Below are positions 34,457 through 43,067 of a stretch of 64,000 nucleotides of DNA, one piece after another. The notes below the pieces were generated by a model. That model worked only from the letters and a program-made list of their open reading frames with translations. It did not search any database and was not told where the DNA came from. The translations under genes were made by a program, and so were the position numbers. The stretch's first letter is position 1; the number at the start of each line of letters is the position of its first letter. The stretch comes from Bacillota bacterium (GTDB taxonomy: Bacteria; Bacillota; Clostridia; Christensenellales; CAG-138): positions 62,001 through 126,000 of the forward strand of contig JAEXEN010000018.1 in the NCBI GenBank assembly GCA_023400985.1. Direction: 5' to 3'.

Positions 34457-34471
34457 GTCTATTTCAAAAAT
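34447..34471. promoter_or_regulatory. 10 bp perfect inverted repeat, likely operator of the nucleoside operon
   Basis: ATTTTTGAAA (34447-34456), 5 nt, TTTCAAAAAT (34462-34471). It covers the predicted -35, so a repressor bound here would block the operon. The regulator is not encoded in this window. Confidence 0.5.
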
Positions 34472-34542
34472 ATATGTATGGTTTCAAACGTGCGAAATAT
34501 CCGCATTCTTTACATTTTTGACGGATGCATGTCAAAAAGGAA

Positions 34543-34570
34543 TTGTAGAATCAATAAAACATGGTACAAT
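34543..34570 (+). promoter_or_regulatory. Candidate promoter reading into the repeat element and DUF5685 gene
   Basis: TTGTAG (34543-34548), 16 bp, TGGTACAAT (extended -10, hexamer 34565-34570). The -10 lies in the first hairpin of the repeat at 34564, so the element may supply the promoter. Confidence 0.4.
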
Positions 34571-34725
34571 AACCGCAGGCGGTTATTGTACGGTTTATTT
34601 TAGGCGCGTGCGATTTTCGCCTTCGGCGAACGCGCAAGGCCGCAGGCCTCGGCCCGTAGGGCTCCGGCTTCGCCGGACACGCACATGCGCAATTGTACCA
34701 TAGCCGCAAAGCGGCTAGGTACAAT
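34564..34725. repeat. Palindromic repeat element (REP-like), copy A
   Basis: This fills most of the 380 bp gap before the DUF5685 gene. It has a left hairpin (perfect 13 bp arms 34564-34576 and 34579-34591), a right hairpin (34692-34725, one bulged base) and between them a GC-rich core (34601-34683) with several stems, including CCGGCTTCGCCGG. GGTACAATAAC occurs as an 11 bp direct repeat at 34563-34573 and 34718-34728. The core 34631-34680 shares its sequence with two copies inside 36236-36628. No coding capacity. Confidence 0.75.
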
Positions 34726-34758
34726 AACAAAAAGTATTCTACGGGTAGAGGACCATCC

Positions 34759-35601
34759 ATGTTTGGGTATATCTCCGCCGCGCAGGACGAGCTCAAGGTG
34801 CGCGAACTTAAAACGTATCGCGCCTATTATTGCGGATTGTGCAGAGCGGTCAAAAAAATTTACGGGGAAGCCGCAAGGCTCACGCTTAATTACGACTGTT
34901 CGTTTTTGGCGATGCTTTTGTGCGGTCTCAACGAACCGCAGGAGGAACCTTTCTACTTCGGACATTGCGCCTACAAACTTTTCTTGCAAAAGCGGCCGAT
35001 CGCGAAATATAATGAAACGCTCGGTTTCGTGGCCGACTATGAGGTACTGCTTTCCTATTACAAATTGCTCGATGATTGGAGCGATGAAAGGCGCGTCAGG
35101 GGGGCGGCGGGGAGCGCGGCGCTGTACCCTTGCTTCAAACGGGCGGCAAAACGAAACGGAATGCTTTCGTCGATCATAAAAGATGGCCTAAAACGGCTTT
35201 CCGCGCTGGAAAAGGAAAACTGCGCGGATTTGGACGCGCCGGCCGACGCGTTCGCCTCCACTCTTCGCGACGCGGTATCTCTCGCGCCTGGGCTTAGCGG
35301 GCGCAACAGGACGGTTGTGAAGAAGCTCGCGTACGATATAGGCAAATGGATCTATCTCGCCGACGCATGGGACGACAGGGAAAAGGACAAAAAAAGCGGC
35401 TCCTACAATCCTTTTTTTGCCTCGGGGTCGGATAGGGAGCGCGCTTCCTTCAATTTGCATTTTAGCCTCAACGAGGCCATCAATGCTTACGAATTGTTCG
35501 ATCTCAAATCGAACAAGGGTGTTCTGGATAATATTATGTATGTAGGCTGCCCGCAAAAAACGGAACGTCTGCTTGGAGGGAAGAATGAGCAATCCCTATA
35601 A
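34759..35601 (+). CDS. DUF5685 family protein
   Basis: 280 residues, function unknown. N-terminal CxxC (Cys25, Cys28) in YYCGLCRAVKKIYG, then all-alpha-looking sequence with two acidic clusters: LLDDWSDE (Asp105, Asp106, Asp109) and DAWDDREKD (202-210), followed by KSGSYNPFF. The spacing of two Asp-rich helices recalls metal-binding all-alpha enzymes, but I cannot assign one. ATG 34759 is preferred over an open upstream frame because TAGAGGA precedes it and the upstream part reads through the repeat. It overlaps the next J-domain gene by 17 bp, so the two proteins are probably made together. Confidence 0.8.
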   Translation: MFGYISAAQDELKVRELKTYRAYYCGLCRAVKKIYGEAARLTLNYDCSFLAMLLCGLNEPQEEPFYFGHCAYKLFLQKRPIAKYNETLGFVADYEVLLSYYKLLDDWSDERRVRGAAGSAALYPCFKRAAKRNGMLSSIIKDGLKRLSALEKENCADLDAPADAFASTLRDAVSLAPGLSGRNRTVVKKLAYDIGKWIYLADAWDDREKDKKSGSYNPFFASGSDRERASFNLHFSLNEAINAYELFDLKSNKGVLDNIMYVGCPQKTERLLGGKNEQSL

Positions 35602-36229
35602 GGTTCTCGGCGTCAGCGAGGACGCGACGCAGGATGAAATACGCTCCGCGTATCTGAACCTTGTCAAGAAATATCATCCGGATAAATACGGCGACAACGA
35701 CCTCAAGGAACTCGCGAACGAAAAGCTGGTCGAGATCAACGCGGCTTATGAAGCACTTACCAAAAAGAGCTCGCAGCGCTCCAACTCGGCCTCCTACGGC
35801 GACGCGCGCCCCGGCGGCCAAAGCTACAGCGGCAGCGGCGGCTCCTATTCCGGCCCCAGTGCGCAGGAGTTCGCGCGCGCACGCCTTTACATCAACCAAA
35901 ACAACCTCCAATCCGCCCGCGCTGTACTCGACGCCATTCCCGTGCGAAACGCGGAGTGGTATTATCTCTACGGCGTAGTCTATCTGCGGCAGGGCTGGTA
36001 CGATAAGGCCTACGACTATTTCGGAAGGGCCGTGCAGCAGGAACCATCCAATTCCGAATACAGCGCCGCTTACCAGTCCGTCAGAAATTCCGGCAGCCCT
36101 TATGCGCGCGGGAATTACGGAGGCGGTTATACACGCGGCGGTCTTTCCGGCTGTGATGTTTGCTCGGGACTGATTTGTGCGGATTGCTGCTGTGAAAGCT
36201 GCGGCGGCGACCTCATTCCCTGCTGTTGA
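35585..36229 (+). CDS. J-domain protein with TPR-like region and Cys-rich tail
   Basis: 214 residues. N-terminal J domain (1-65) with HPD at 31-33; a Ser/Gly linker (75-100); a helical TPR-like part (102-165, FARARLYINQNNLQSARAVL and YLRQGWYDKAYDYFGRAVQ); a Gly/Tyr stretch; then a tail with nine cysteines (CDVCSG, CADCCCESCGG, CC at the end). It should recruit DnaK to a client; the cysteine tail suggests metal or Fe-S handling or membrane surface binding. ATG 35585 with GGAGGGA is chosen over TTG 35573. The preceding overlapping gene is the natural candidate client. Confidence 0.85.
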   Translation: MSNPYKVLGVSEDATQDEIRSAYLNLVKKYHPDKYGDNDLKELANEKLVEINAAYEALTKKSSQRSNSASYGDARPGGQSYSGSGGSYSGPSAQEFARARLYINQNNLQSARAVLDAIPVRNAEWYYLYGVVYLRQGWYDKAYDYFGRAVQQEPSNSEYSAAYQSVRNSGSPYARGNYGGGYTRGGLSGCDVCSGLICADCCCESCGGDLIPCC

Positions 36230-36235
36230 TGAAGT

Positions 36236-36628
36236 TAAGCACACCAAGCTTATCCGAACCCGGTCGCCCGTGTGCAACCGCCCCCATAGCTTTGTTGAGG
36301 CCGCTCACCGTAGGCCCGCACGCGAGGCCACAGGCCTCCGCCCACGCAAGGCCATAGGCCTTGAGGGCTCCGGCGCTGCCGGACGCTACGCTTTCGCATA
36401 TCCTCGTCGCGCTCTGGGGGCGGTTGCACACGGGCGACTTCTTGGACCCGAACTGCATGCTTTGAGGTGGGTTCAAGGCGGAGGAGGAAGGTATAGCGTC
36501 CGGCGAAGCCGGAGCCCTTCGGGCCAAGGCCTATGGCCTTGCGTGCGGTGGCTATTCCGACTGACGACAACACAGAACCCGCCCAAAGCATGCAGTTCCG
36601 GCGGGTTCGGATAAGCTTGGTGTGCTTA
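36236..36628. repeat. 393 bp nested inverted-repeat element
   Basis: Fills the 420 bp gap between two genes. Outer arms are perfect 26 bp inverted repeats (36236-36261 and 36603-36628, inner end TATCCGAACCC). Inside are two further long stems: arms 36263-36286 with 36415-36438 (perfect 24 bp) and 36450-36474 with 36575-36600 (imperfect, around GCATGCTTTG). Each inner loop holds one copy of the GC-rich repeat core (36344-36386, plus; 36496-36547, minus) also found at 34631-34680. Folded, it would be a three-way junction. No reading frame of note, no clear target duplication. Confidence 0.85.
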
Positions 36629-36649
36629 CGGTAAGGGGAGCCGAACCTT

Positions 36650-37189
36650 ATGCGAAAACTCAGCGCGAGTAAACAAATAACGCTAGGCGCAATGGTCGTG
36701 GCGCTCACCGTGCTCATGCTGTACGCAGCGTCGGTGCTGCCCACGGCTAAGCTTGCATGCTATTTTATCGCCTCGCTTTTTGTGTACGCGCTTTCCTTCG
36801 AAGGCGTTTACGGGGCGGCTATTTTATCCTACATCGCATCCTCGCTCCTCGCGTTTTTCCTGATACCCGATAAGCTCTCTTTGATCCCTTTTTTGGCGCT
36901 GCTCGGGCACTTTGGCATCTTCAAGGCGTTTGCGCAAACGCATATACGCGACCGCTTCATCCGTTTTTTCTCCTACCTCATTTATTGCAGCGTTTTCACG
37001 GCGGCAGGCGCTTTGGCCGCCTTTTATCTGCTCGGCTTCAATATCCTCGAGAATATCCCGCTCGGTCTGCCCGTCTACGCGGCAGTATTGATTCTGGAAG
37101 CCGTATTTGTATCTTACGCGGTATTGTTCATGTTCTGCCAGCGCTTCTATGAAAACCGCATCCGCGACAATCTGCTCCCGAAGAGATGA
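36650..37189 (+). CDS. Hypothetical membrane protein
   Basis: 179 residues with five to six membrane helices (about 10-30, 33-52, 55-72, 78-95, 107-130, 140-162). The start KQITLGAMVVALTVLMLYAASVLPTAK and the compact helical layout resemble the substrate-binding (S) components of ECF vitamin transporters and related integral proteins, but no ligand motif identifies it. Ribosome site AAGGGGAG lies just outside the repeat element. Single gene ended by a terminator. Confidence 0.7.
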   Translation: MRKLSASKQITLGAMVVALTVLMLYAASVLPTAKLACYFIASLFVYALSFEGVYGAAILSYIASSLLAFFLIPDKLSLIPFLALLGHFGIFKAFAQTHIRDRFIRFFSYLIYCSVFTAAGALAAFYLLGFNILENIPLGLPVYAAVLILEAVFVSYAVLFMFCQRFYENRIRDNLLPKR

Positions 37190-37198
37190 TCTTCTGTT

Positions 37199-37231
37199 GC
37201 CGAAAGCCGGAACGAAACTTTCGGCTTTTTT
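37199..37231 (+). terminator. Terminator after the hypothetical membrane protein gene
   Basis: GCCGAAAG pairs with CTTTCGGC across an 11 nt loop, followed by TTTTTT. Confidence 0.8.
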
Positions 37232-37303
37232 GTTGTTTATTCATACTAATCGCACCCCAAAACGGCAATGATAAGCACATAGCATTTCGGGGAGGCGGAC
37301 ATA

Positions 37304-39670
37304 TTGAAACGGCAGAAAAAGCACGGGGCAAAGCGTTTTTTTCGGGGGCTGTTTTTTGTACTCTTTCTTGCGGCCGCGTCGTTTGTGCTGTTTTTCGCCG
37401 TTAAGATCCTGAATCTGGATGCGTGGGATAAATTCGACCCGCAAAAGATACTCGATGTGGATCAAACGCTCATCGTCTACGACGGGCAGGGGAACGAATA
37501 TACGCGTCTCCACGGAACGGAAGACAGGGTATGGGTACCCATCGGCGACGTGCCCGACATCGTGGTAAAAGCGTTCGTAAGCGCGGAGGACACAAGGTTT
37601 TACGAGCACTTCGGCGTGGATATCATACGTATCTTCGGCGCGGCGTGGCAGGATATCAAGGCGGGCAGCTATGTGCAGGGCGCCTCTACCATAAGCCAGC
37701 AGCTCATCAAGTTAAGCCACCTGACCTCGGAAAAGACCCTCTCCCGCAAGCTCGAGGAGGCCGTATTGGCCTACCAGATGGAGAAGCAATATTCCAAAGA
37801 CGAAATCATGGAGATGTATCTCAATTACGTCTATTTCGGCGGCGGCTACTACGGCATTGAGGCAGCCTCTTTGGGCTATTTCGGCGTGCATGCAAAAGAT
37901 CTTACCGTCGCGGAAGGCGCGATGCTCGCGGGGGTTCTCAAGTCCACGGCGCGGTACGCGCCGCATTTGAATTATGAGGCATCGACAGAGCGGCGAAACC
38001 TCGTTTTGCAGCTCATGTACGAACAGGGATATCTGACGGAGATCGAGCGCGACAAAGCGCGTGCGGAGGTGGCTGTGATCGTCCGCGACCCTACCGTCAC
38101 AGAAAAGCGCGGCTATTATGTGGATCAGGCGCTTTCGGACGCCGCGAAGCTTCTCAATGTGGATTTCGACACGCTTTTAACCGGCGGCTACCGCGTCTAC
38201 ACGGCGCTCGATACGGATCTGCAAACCCATTGCGAAAGCATATTTGCGGATTCGGAGATGTTTCCCACCGAGGATTGCGAAGGCGCTTTGGTGTTGCAAC
38301 AGGCCGATACGGGGTTTGTGATCGCTCTCGTGGGCGGCAGGGGAAGCAACTCGTCCATGGCCTTCAACCGTGCCGTAGCCATCCGCAGGCAGCCCGGCTC
38401 GGTCATAAAGCCCGTGATCGTTTATGCTCCGGCGCTCGAGGAGCACGGCTTTACGGCGGCGAGCATGCTGCTCGACGAGCGCACGGATTTCAACGGATAC
38501 TCGCCGAGCAATTTCGGCGATAAATATTACGGATGGGTGACGCTGCGCGAGGCGGTGAAGCGTTCGCTCAACGTACCCGCTGTGAAAGTGCTCTATGAGA
38601 TCGGCGTGAACAGCGGCAAAGAGCTTGCCGAGGCATGCGGCATCCGCTTTGTGGAGGAGGACACGAGTCTTACGCTCGCGCTCGGCGGCTTCACTTACGG
38701 CGTTTCCCCGTGGCAGATAGCGGGAGCCTATTCCTGCTTCGCGTCGGGGGGTGTGTTCAATTCGCCGACGCTTATCAAAAAGATCACCGACGCGAAAGGG
38801 AACGTGCTCTACGAATATGTCCCGGAACAAAAACGCATCATCAGCGAGCAGAACAACTATATCCTCACGAGCATGCTCGAAAGCGCCATCAGCGAAGGAA
38901 CGGGGCATCGCCTTGGAGAGCTCAGCATCCCCTTGGCGGGAAAGACCGGCACGGTAGGGGATGAAAACGGCAATCGCGACGCATGGATGGCCGCCTACAA
39001 TCCGGAATATACCGCCGTCGTCTGGATGGGCTACGACAGCTCGGAAGACGGCAAGGCGCTGCCCGCGGACGCGACGGGCGGCACATATCCTGCGCTGATC
39101 CTTCGCAGCTTGTTTTCCAAGCTTTATGAAAACGGCACGGCACCGGATTTCGTACGCCCCAAAGGGATCGTAGATTGCAAGCTCGACCTGCACGCGCTCG
39201 AAGAAGAACACGAGGCGCTTCTATCGACGGCGCTGACCCCCAAAAAAAGCATCGTTACCGAGCTTTTTGTAGAGGGTACGCAACCTAGAAAACAAAGCTC
39301 CTATTGGGTGGTGCCTTATCCGCCCGCCGATTTTAAGGTCACGCTCAATTCTGAGGGCTATCCCGAGATCAGCTTCAAGGCGCGCCAGTCCTTCGTGGAG
39401 TACCGTCTTTACAGGGATTCAAACGGCACATCCGTACTCGTAAACCAGTGGAAGGGGAAGGAGAGCGTAAGCTATGTGGACAGGACCGCCCCCGCAGGAT
39501 CGGGCTGCCTCTACTACGTGGTACCCGTGCATCCTGAACTTACGATCAATTCCGAGCAGGTGACCGGTCCCGCCACGACCAAGGTCGGCGTCATCATACC
39601 CCCGCAGGGAACGCAAAATGCTTCGCGCGACGACGAAGACGATCTACAGATCGATACCCTGCCGCCGTAA
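37304..39670 (+). CDS. Class A penicillin-binding protein (PBP1A-like)
   Basis: 788 residues. One N-terminal membrane helix (about 12-33), a GT51 glycosyltransferase domain (about 60-240) with EDTRFYEHFGVD and GASTISQQL, and a transpeptidase domain (about 320-600) with the active-site SxxK in PGSVIKP, SLN, and GKTGT. Residues 640-780 are an extra Ser/Thr-rich beta domain, fibronectin-III-like, ending in an acidic tail. It polymerises and crosslinks peptidoglycan outside the membrane. Start TTG 37304 follows GGGGAGG. Single-gene unit. Confidence 0.92.
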   Translation: MKRQKKHGAKRFFRGLFFVLFLAAASFVLFFAVKILNLDAWDKFDPQKILDVDQTLIVYDGQGNEYTRLHGTEDRVWVPIGDVPDIVVKAFVSAEDTRFYEHFGVDIIRIFGAAWQDIKAGSYVQGASTISQQLIKLSHLTSEKTLSRKLEEAVLAYQMEKQYSKDEIMEMYLNYVYFGGGYYGIEAASLGYFGVHAKDLTVAEGAMLAGVLKSTARYAPHLNYEASTERRNLVLQLMYEQGYLTEIERDKARAEVAVIVRDPTVTEKRGYYVDQALSDAAKLLNVDFDTLLTGGYRVYTALDTDLQTHCESIFADSEMFPTEDCEGALVLQQADTGFVIALVGGRGSNSSMAFNRAVAIRRQPGSVIKPVIVYAPALEEHGFTAASMLLDERTDFNGYSPSNFGDKYYGWVTLREAVKRSLNVPAVKVLYEIGVNSGKELAEACGIRFVEEDTSLTLALGGFTYGVSPWQIAGAYSCFASGGVFNSPTLIKKITDAKGNVLYEYVPEQKRIISEQNNYILTSMLESAISEGTGHRLGELSIPLAGKTGTVGDENGNRDAWMAAYNPEYTAVVWMGYDSSEDGKALPADATGGTYPALILRSLFSKLYENGTAPDFVRPKGIVDCKLDLHALEEEHEALLSTALTPKKSIVTELFVEGTQPRKQSSYWVVPYPPADFKVTLNSEGYPEISFKARQSFVEYRLYRDSNGTSVLVNQWKGKESVSYVDRTAPAGSGCLYYVVPVHPELTINSEQVTGPATTKVGVIIPPQGTQNASRDDEDDLQIDTLPP

Positions 39671-39712
39671 TTGTCGGCCGATCGGACGAAAAACTGCATT
39701 TTTCTCGAGAGC

Positions 39713-39746
39713 AAAGTAACGCGCTGTCCGGCCGCGTTACTTTTTC
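39713..39746 (+). terminator. Terminator after the PBP gene
   Basis: AAAGTAACGCG pairs with CGCGTTACTTT, followed by more T residues and C. The T tract runs directly into the next -35 box. Confidence 0.8.
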
Positions 39747-39775
39747 TTGACGCGGTGGAAAAATATAAGTAATAT
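39747..39775 (+). promoter_or_regulatory. Promoter of the GntR-family gene
   Basis: TTGACG (39747-39752), 17 bp spacer, TAATAT (39770-39775). Confidence 0.65.
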
Positions 39776-39849
39776 AGTTATGGCAACTTTCGCGTTATTC
39801 CGCATGCTTTTCACGTTATATTCCCATCTTTTTCAAGGAAGTGCAACAA

Positions 39850-40521
39850 ATGGAATTAAAAAAGATCGCGTCCGAGATGCAGCCAAAATCCATGGCGGCT
39901 CGGGATTGGGTATTTCAAGTGATCCGCACCGCCATCGTGCGCGGCGTTTTGCCGGGCGATATGCCGCTTCGGCAGGATGAGATATCCGCAGCGCTGAGCG
40001 TGAGCCACATTCCCGTGCGCGAGGCGTTCCGCCAGCTCGAAGCGCAGGGACTTGTGCGCATTTACCCCAACCGCGGCGTAGTGGTATCCAAGCTCTCCAA
40101 GCACGAAATGGAAAACGTCATGGATACGCGCATCATGCTGGAGACTGGCGTTCTTCGCGCGGCGATGCCCCATATCGGGAAGGAGGACCTCGAGAAGGCC
40201 TACGCGCGCCTTGAGGAATATGCCACCGAAAAAAATTACGACCGTTTCGACGAGTTGAACCTTCGGTTGCATTTAGCACTGTATGAGCCTTCCGACAACC
40301 AGCTTTTGCTTTCTCTCATCGACCAATTCCACGCAAATGTGGATCGCTATATCCATCCCTTCTACAACGACCAAAACGACGCGGAGCTTCGCTCTATCGA
40401 GGAGCATCGCGCGCTCATCGACGCCTGCCGTAGCAAGGACGCGGAGCTTGCGACCGCCGTGCTTCGCACACACTTGGAAAAAACAAAGATCTTGCTTTTG
40501 AGCTCGCCGTTGTTGTCCTAG
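39850..40521 (+). CDS. GntR family regulator, FadR subfamily (FCD domain)
   Basis: 223 residues. N-terminal winged helix (about 15-75) with the GntR motif RQDEISAALSVSHIPVREAFRQLEAQGLV, then an all-helical FCD ligand domain (about 90-215) with the metal-binding Asp/His residues (DELNLRLHLALYE and EEHRALIDACRSKD). FCD regulators sense small organic acids. ATG 39850 is preferred over GTG 39841 because AAGGAAG sits 8 bp upstream. No metabolic genes adjoin it, so its targets are probably elsewhere. Confidence 0.88.
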   Translation: MELKKIASEMQPKSMAARDWVFQVIRTAIVRGVLPGDMPLRQDEISAALSVSHIPVREAFRQLEAQGLVRIYPNRGVVVSKLSKHEMENVMDTRIMLETGVLRAAMPHIGKEDLEKAYARLEEYATEKNYDRFDELNLRLHLALYEPSDNQLLLSLIDQFHANVDRYIHPFYNDQNDAELRSIEEHRALIDACRSKDAELATAVLRTHLEKTKILLLSSPLLS

Positions 40522-40546
40522 GCGCCTTGCTTTCAGAATCCATAAG

Positions 40547-40577
40547 AAATGCTCCGTATCGTTTGCGGAGCATTTTT
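40547..40577 (+). terminator. Terminator after the GntR-family gene
   Basis: AAATGCTCCG pairs with CGGAGCATTT, then TT. Confidence 0.8.
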
Positions 40578-40578
40578 A

Positions 40579-40587
40579 TGATATAAT
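40579..40587 (+). promoter_or_regulatory. Extended -10 promoter of the ftsK operon
   Basis: TGATATAAT at 40579-40587, immediately after the terminator and 26 bp before ftsK. No convincing -35. Confidence 0.5.
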
Positions 40588-40613
40588 GGTTTTGATTTTA
40601 AAGAGGTGTTTGT

Positions 40614-43067
40614 ATGGCTGCAAAAAAGACGAAAACGGTAGCGGCGGAGCGTGCACAGACCAAAAGAGAGGTTTGGGGCGTGCTTTTTATCGCGTTCGGC
40701 CTGTTTTTTGCCGTGAGCCTTTACTCCGACGCCGTCGGCATCGTAGGTACGGCGATCAGCAGCTTTTTGTTTGGTGTCACGGGGCTTTTGGGCTATGCGT
40801 TGCCGGTACTGACCGTTGCGCTCGGCATATTCATCATCGCTGTTTCCAAGCGCGCCATGAAGGCGTCGACCTTATTGACCTGTTCGCTCGGCGTGCTCTT
40901 TTTAACGGTGCTTTTCCATATTTTTAAGCGCAATGTAGTCGAAAACGTTACCTTCCTCCAATTTATTAAGGATGCCTATACGCTCGGCACGGAAAGCCGC
41001 ATAGGCGGCGGTTTCTTGGGCGGGCTTTTAAGTTACCCCTCGCTGCACCTGCTCGGCACGGTCGGCAGCTATATCTTTTATATTGCGGGCGTGCTTATCT
41101 GCATGCTTGCCATCACGCGCATTTCCCTCAAGAAAACGGGGGAGAAGGTGGGGCAATCCATCAAGGCGGGCGTGGAAAACGTATCTGAGCTTTTTGAGCG
41201 CAGCGGCGAGCTCTATACCGAAGACCTCTCGGAGGCAAATAACAAACCCGTCCCGCACGGCAGGGCCGCGCGGCGTTTTGCAAAGCAGGAAGCCGTTTTG
41301 CAAAGCGACATGCACAAGGTGAAAAACGCCGAAGGGGAGCTGAACTTCTTGCCCATGTCCGGCTCCATCGAGAAAAAACGCGGCGAACCCCAAAAGCCTT
41401 CAAAAGCGCTTTCCTACCACGGCAAAGGCGAGACCGCCGACCCGCTGTATGACGATTATATGCCGCCCGAACCGCCGCCCCCGTCGGAGCGCGTTTCGAG
41501 AATCTCGCAGTTTGCGCCCCTGCCCGAGGAATCAGCCCCGTTTGCACCTGAAAAGAAAGCAAAAAAAGAAGAGCCCATCGCCGCGGCAAACATCGTATCC
41601 CCGCAGGCGGACGTGCCCGTGCACGAATATCAGCGTCCCCCGTTCACGCTTTTGAGAAAGCCCGTGGCTGCAGCAGGCTCCATGGAATCCCCCTCGGAGA
41701 AGGGCAGGCTTCTTCTTGAGACGCTTTCGAACTTCAACATCGAAGCGAGGATCATCAATGTCAGTGTCGGCCCCGTCGTAACGCGCTATGAACTGCAGCC
41801 CGCGCAGGGCGTACGCGTCAACCGCATCACGAACCTATCGGACGATATCGCGCTCGCGCTCGCTTCCCCGAGCGTGCGCATAGAAGCGCCCATCCCGGGG
41901 AAAGCCGCCATCGGCATTGAATTACCCAACAAAAACGTTGCGAGCGTCGTGCTTCGCGAGCTTATCGAGTCCAAGGATTTCCAAGGCTCGAAATCGCCCA
42001 TCACATTCGTGCTCGGCAAGGACATCGCGGGAAAGATCGTCTGCGCCGATCTCGATAAGATGCCGCATCTTCTCATTGCCGGCACCACAGGCTCCGGCAA
42101 GAGCGTTTGCATCAACAACATCATCCTCAGCATGATCTACAAATCCTCGCCGGCCGACGTGCGCATGATCCTAGTCGACCCCAAGGTGGTGGAGTTGAAG
42201 GTGTTCTCACCCATGCCGCATCTTCTTCTGCCGGTAGTGACGGAACCCAAAAAAGCTGTGGGCGCGCTCAAATGGGCCGTGAGCGAAATGGAACAGCGTT
42301 ACAAAAAGATGGCCAAGTTCAACGCGCGAGACCTTGCCCGCTACAACTCTTTGCAAACGCTGCCGGAGGACAGGCTTCCCAAGATCGTTATCATCGTGGA
42401 CGAGTTCGCCGACCTTATGATGGTCGCCTCCCGCGAGGTGGAGGATTCCATCCGCCGCATCGCGCAGCTCGGCCGCGCATCGGGCATCCATCTTATCATC
42501 GCCACGCAGAGCCCCCGGGCGGACGTCATCACAGGGCTTATCAAGTCCAATATACAGTCGCGCATCGCGCTCACGGTATCCTCCGGCCTTGAGTCGAGGA
42601 TCATCCTCGATGAAAACGGTGCGGAGCAGCTTTTGGGTAAGGGCGATCTATTGTTCCACGCGAGCGGCGCGAACAAACCGCTTCGAGCACAGGGCGCTTA
42701 CGTTTCCGATGAGGAAGTGGAGGCCGTGATGGACTTTTTTGCCCAGCAGCAAAGCGAGCCGAAATTTGAGCCCAATATGCTCGAAGAGATCGAAAGCGCC
42801 GCAACGCCCGGCGCGCAGGGCAACGGCAAACAGGAGGACGAACTTCTGCCCGACGCCGTAAAGATCGTGCTCGACAGCGGGCAGGCTTCCATCTCCATGA
42901 TCCAGCGCAGGCTTCGCGTAGGCTATGCGCGCGCCGCGCGGCTCATCGACATCATGGAGCAAAAGGGTATCGTAAGCGGTTTCGACGGCGCAAAGCCGCG
43001 TAAAATTTTGATCGATCAGCTCGGCTACGAGCGCATGTTCGGCAGCGAGCTTTCGGAGGACGAATGA
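40614..43067 (+). CDS. ftsK: DNA translocase FtsK/SpoIIIE
   Basis: 817 residues. Four N-terminal membrane helices (about 22-170), a variable linker rich in Pro and Glu (200-340), then the RecA-like motor with Walker A GTTGSGKSVCIN, Walker B KIVIIVDEFADLM, and a C-terminal winged-helix gamma domain (750-815, SMIQRRLRVGYARAARLIDIMEQKGIV). Moves chromosomal DNA through the division or sporulation septum. First of the ftsK-rimO-pgsA-cinA run. Confidence 0.95.
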   Translation: MAAKKTKTVAAERAQTKREVWGVLFIAFGLFFAVSLYSDAVGIVGTAISSFLFGVTGLLGYALPVLTVALGIFIIAVSKRAMKASTLLTCSLGVLFLTVLFHIFKRNVVENVTFLQFIKDAYTLGTESRIGGGFLGGLLSYPSLHLLGTVGSYIFYIAGVLICMLAITRISLKKTGEKVGQSIKAGVENVSELFERSGELYTEDLSEANNKPVPHGRAARRFAKQEAVLQSDMHKVKNAEGELNFLPMSGSIEKKRGEPQKPSKALSYHGKGETADPLYDDYMPPEPPPPSERVSRISQFAPLPEESAPFAPEKKAKKEEPIAAANIVSPQADVPVHEYQRPPFTLLRKPVAAAGSMESPSEKGRLLLETLSNFNIEARIINVSVGPVVTRYELQPAQGVRVNRITNLSDDIALALASPSVRIEAPIPGKAAIGIELPNKNVASVVLRELIESKDFQGSKSPITFVLGKDIAGKIVCADLDKMPHLLIAGTTGSGKSVCINNIILSMIYKSSPADVRMILVDPKVVELKVFSPMPHLLLPVVTEPKKAVGALKWAVSEMEQRYKKMAKFNARDLARYNSLQTLPEDRLPKIVIIVDEFADLMMVASREVEDSIRRIAQLGRASGIHLIIATQSPRADVITGLIKSNIQSRIALTVSSGLESRIILDENGAEQLLGKGDLLFHASGANKPLRAQGAYVSDEEVEAVMDFFAQQQSEPKFEPNMLEEIESAATPGAQGNGKQEDELLPDAVKIVLDSGQASISMIQRRLRVGYARAARLIDIMEQKGIVSGFDGAKPRKILIDQLGYERMFGSELSEDE

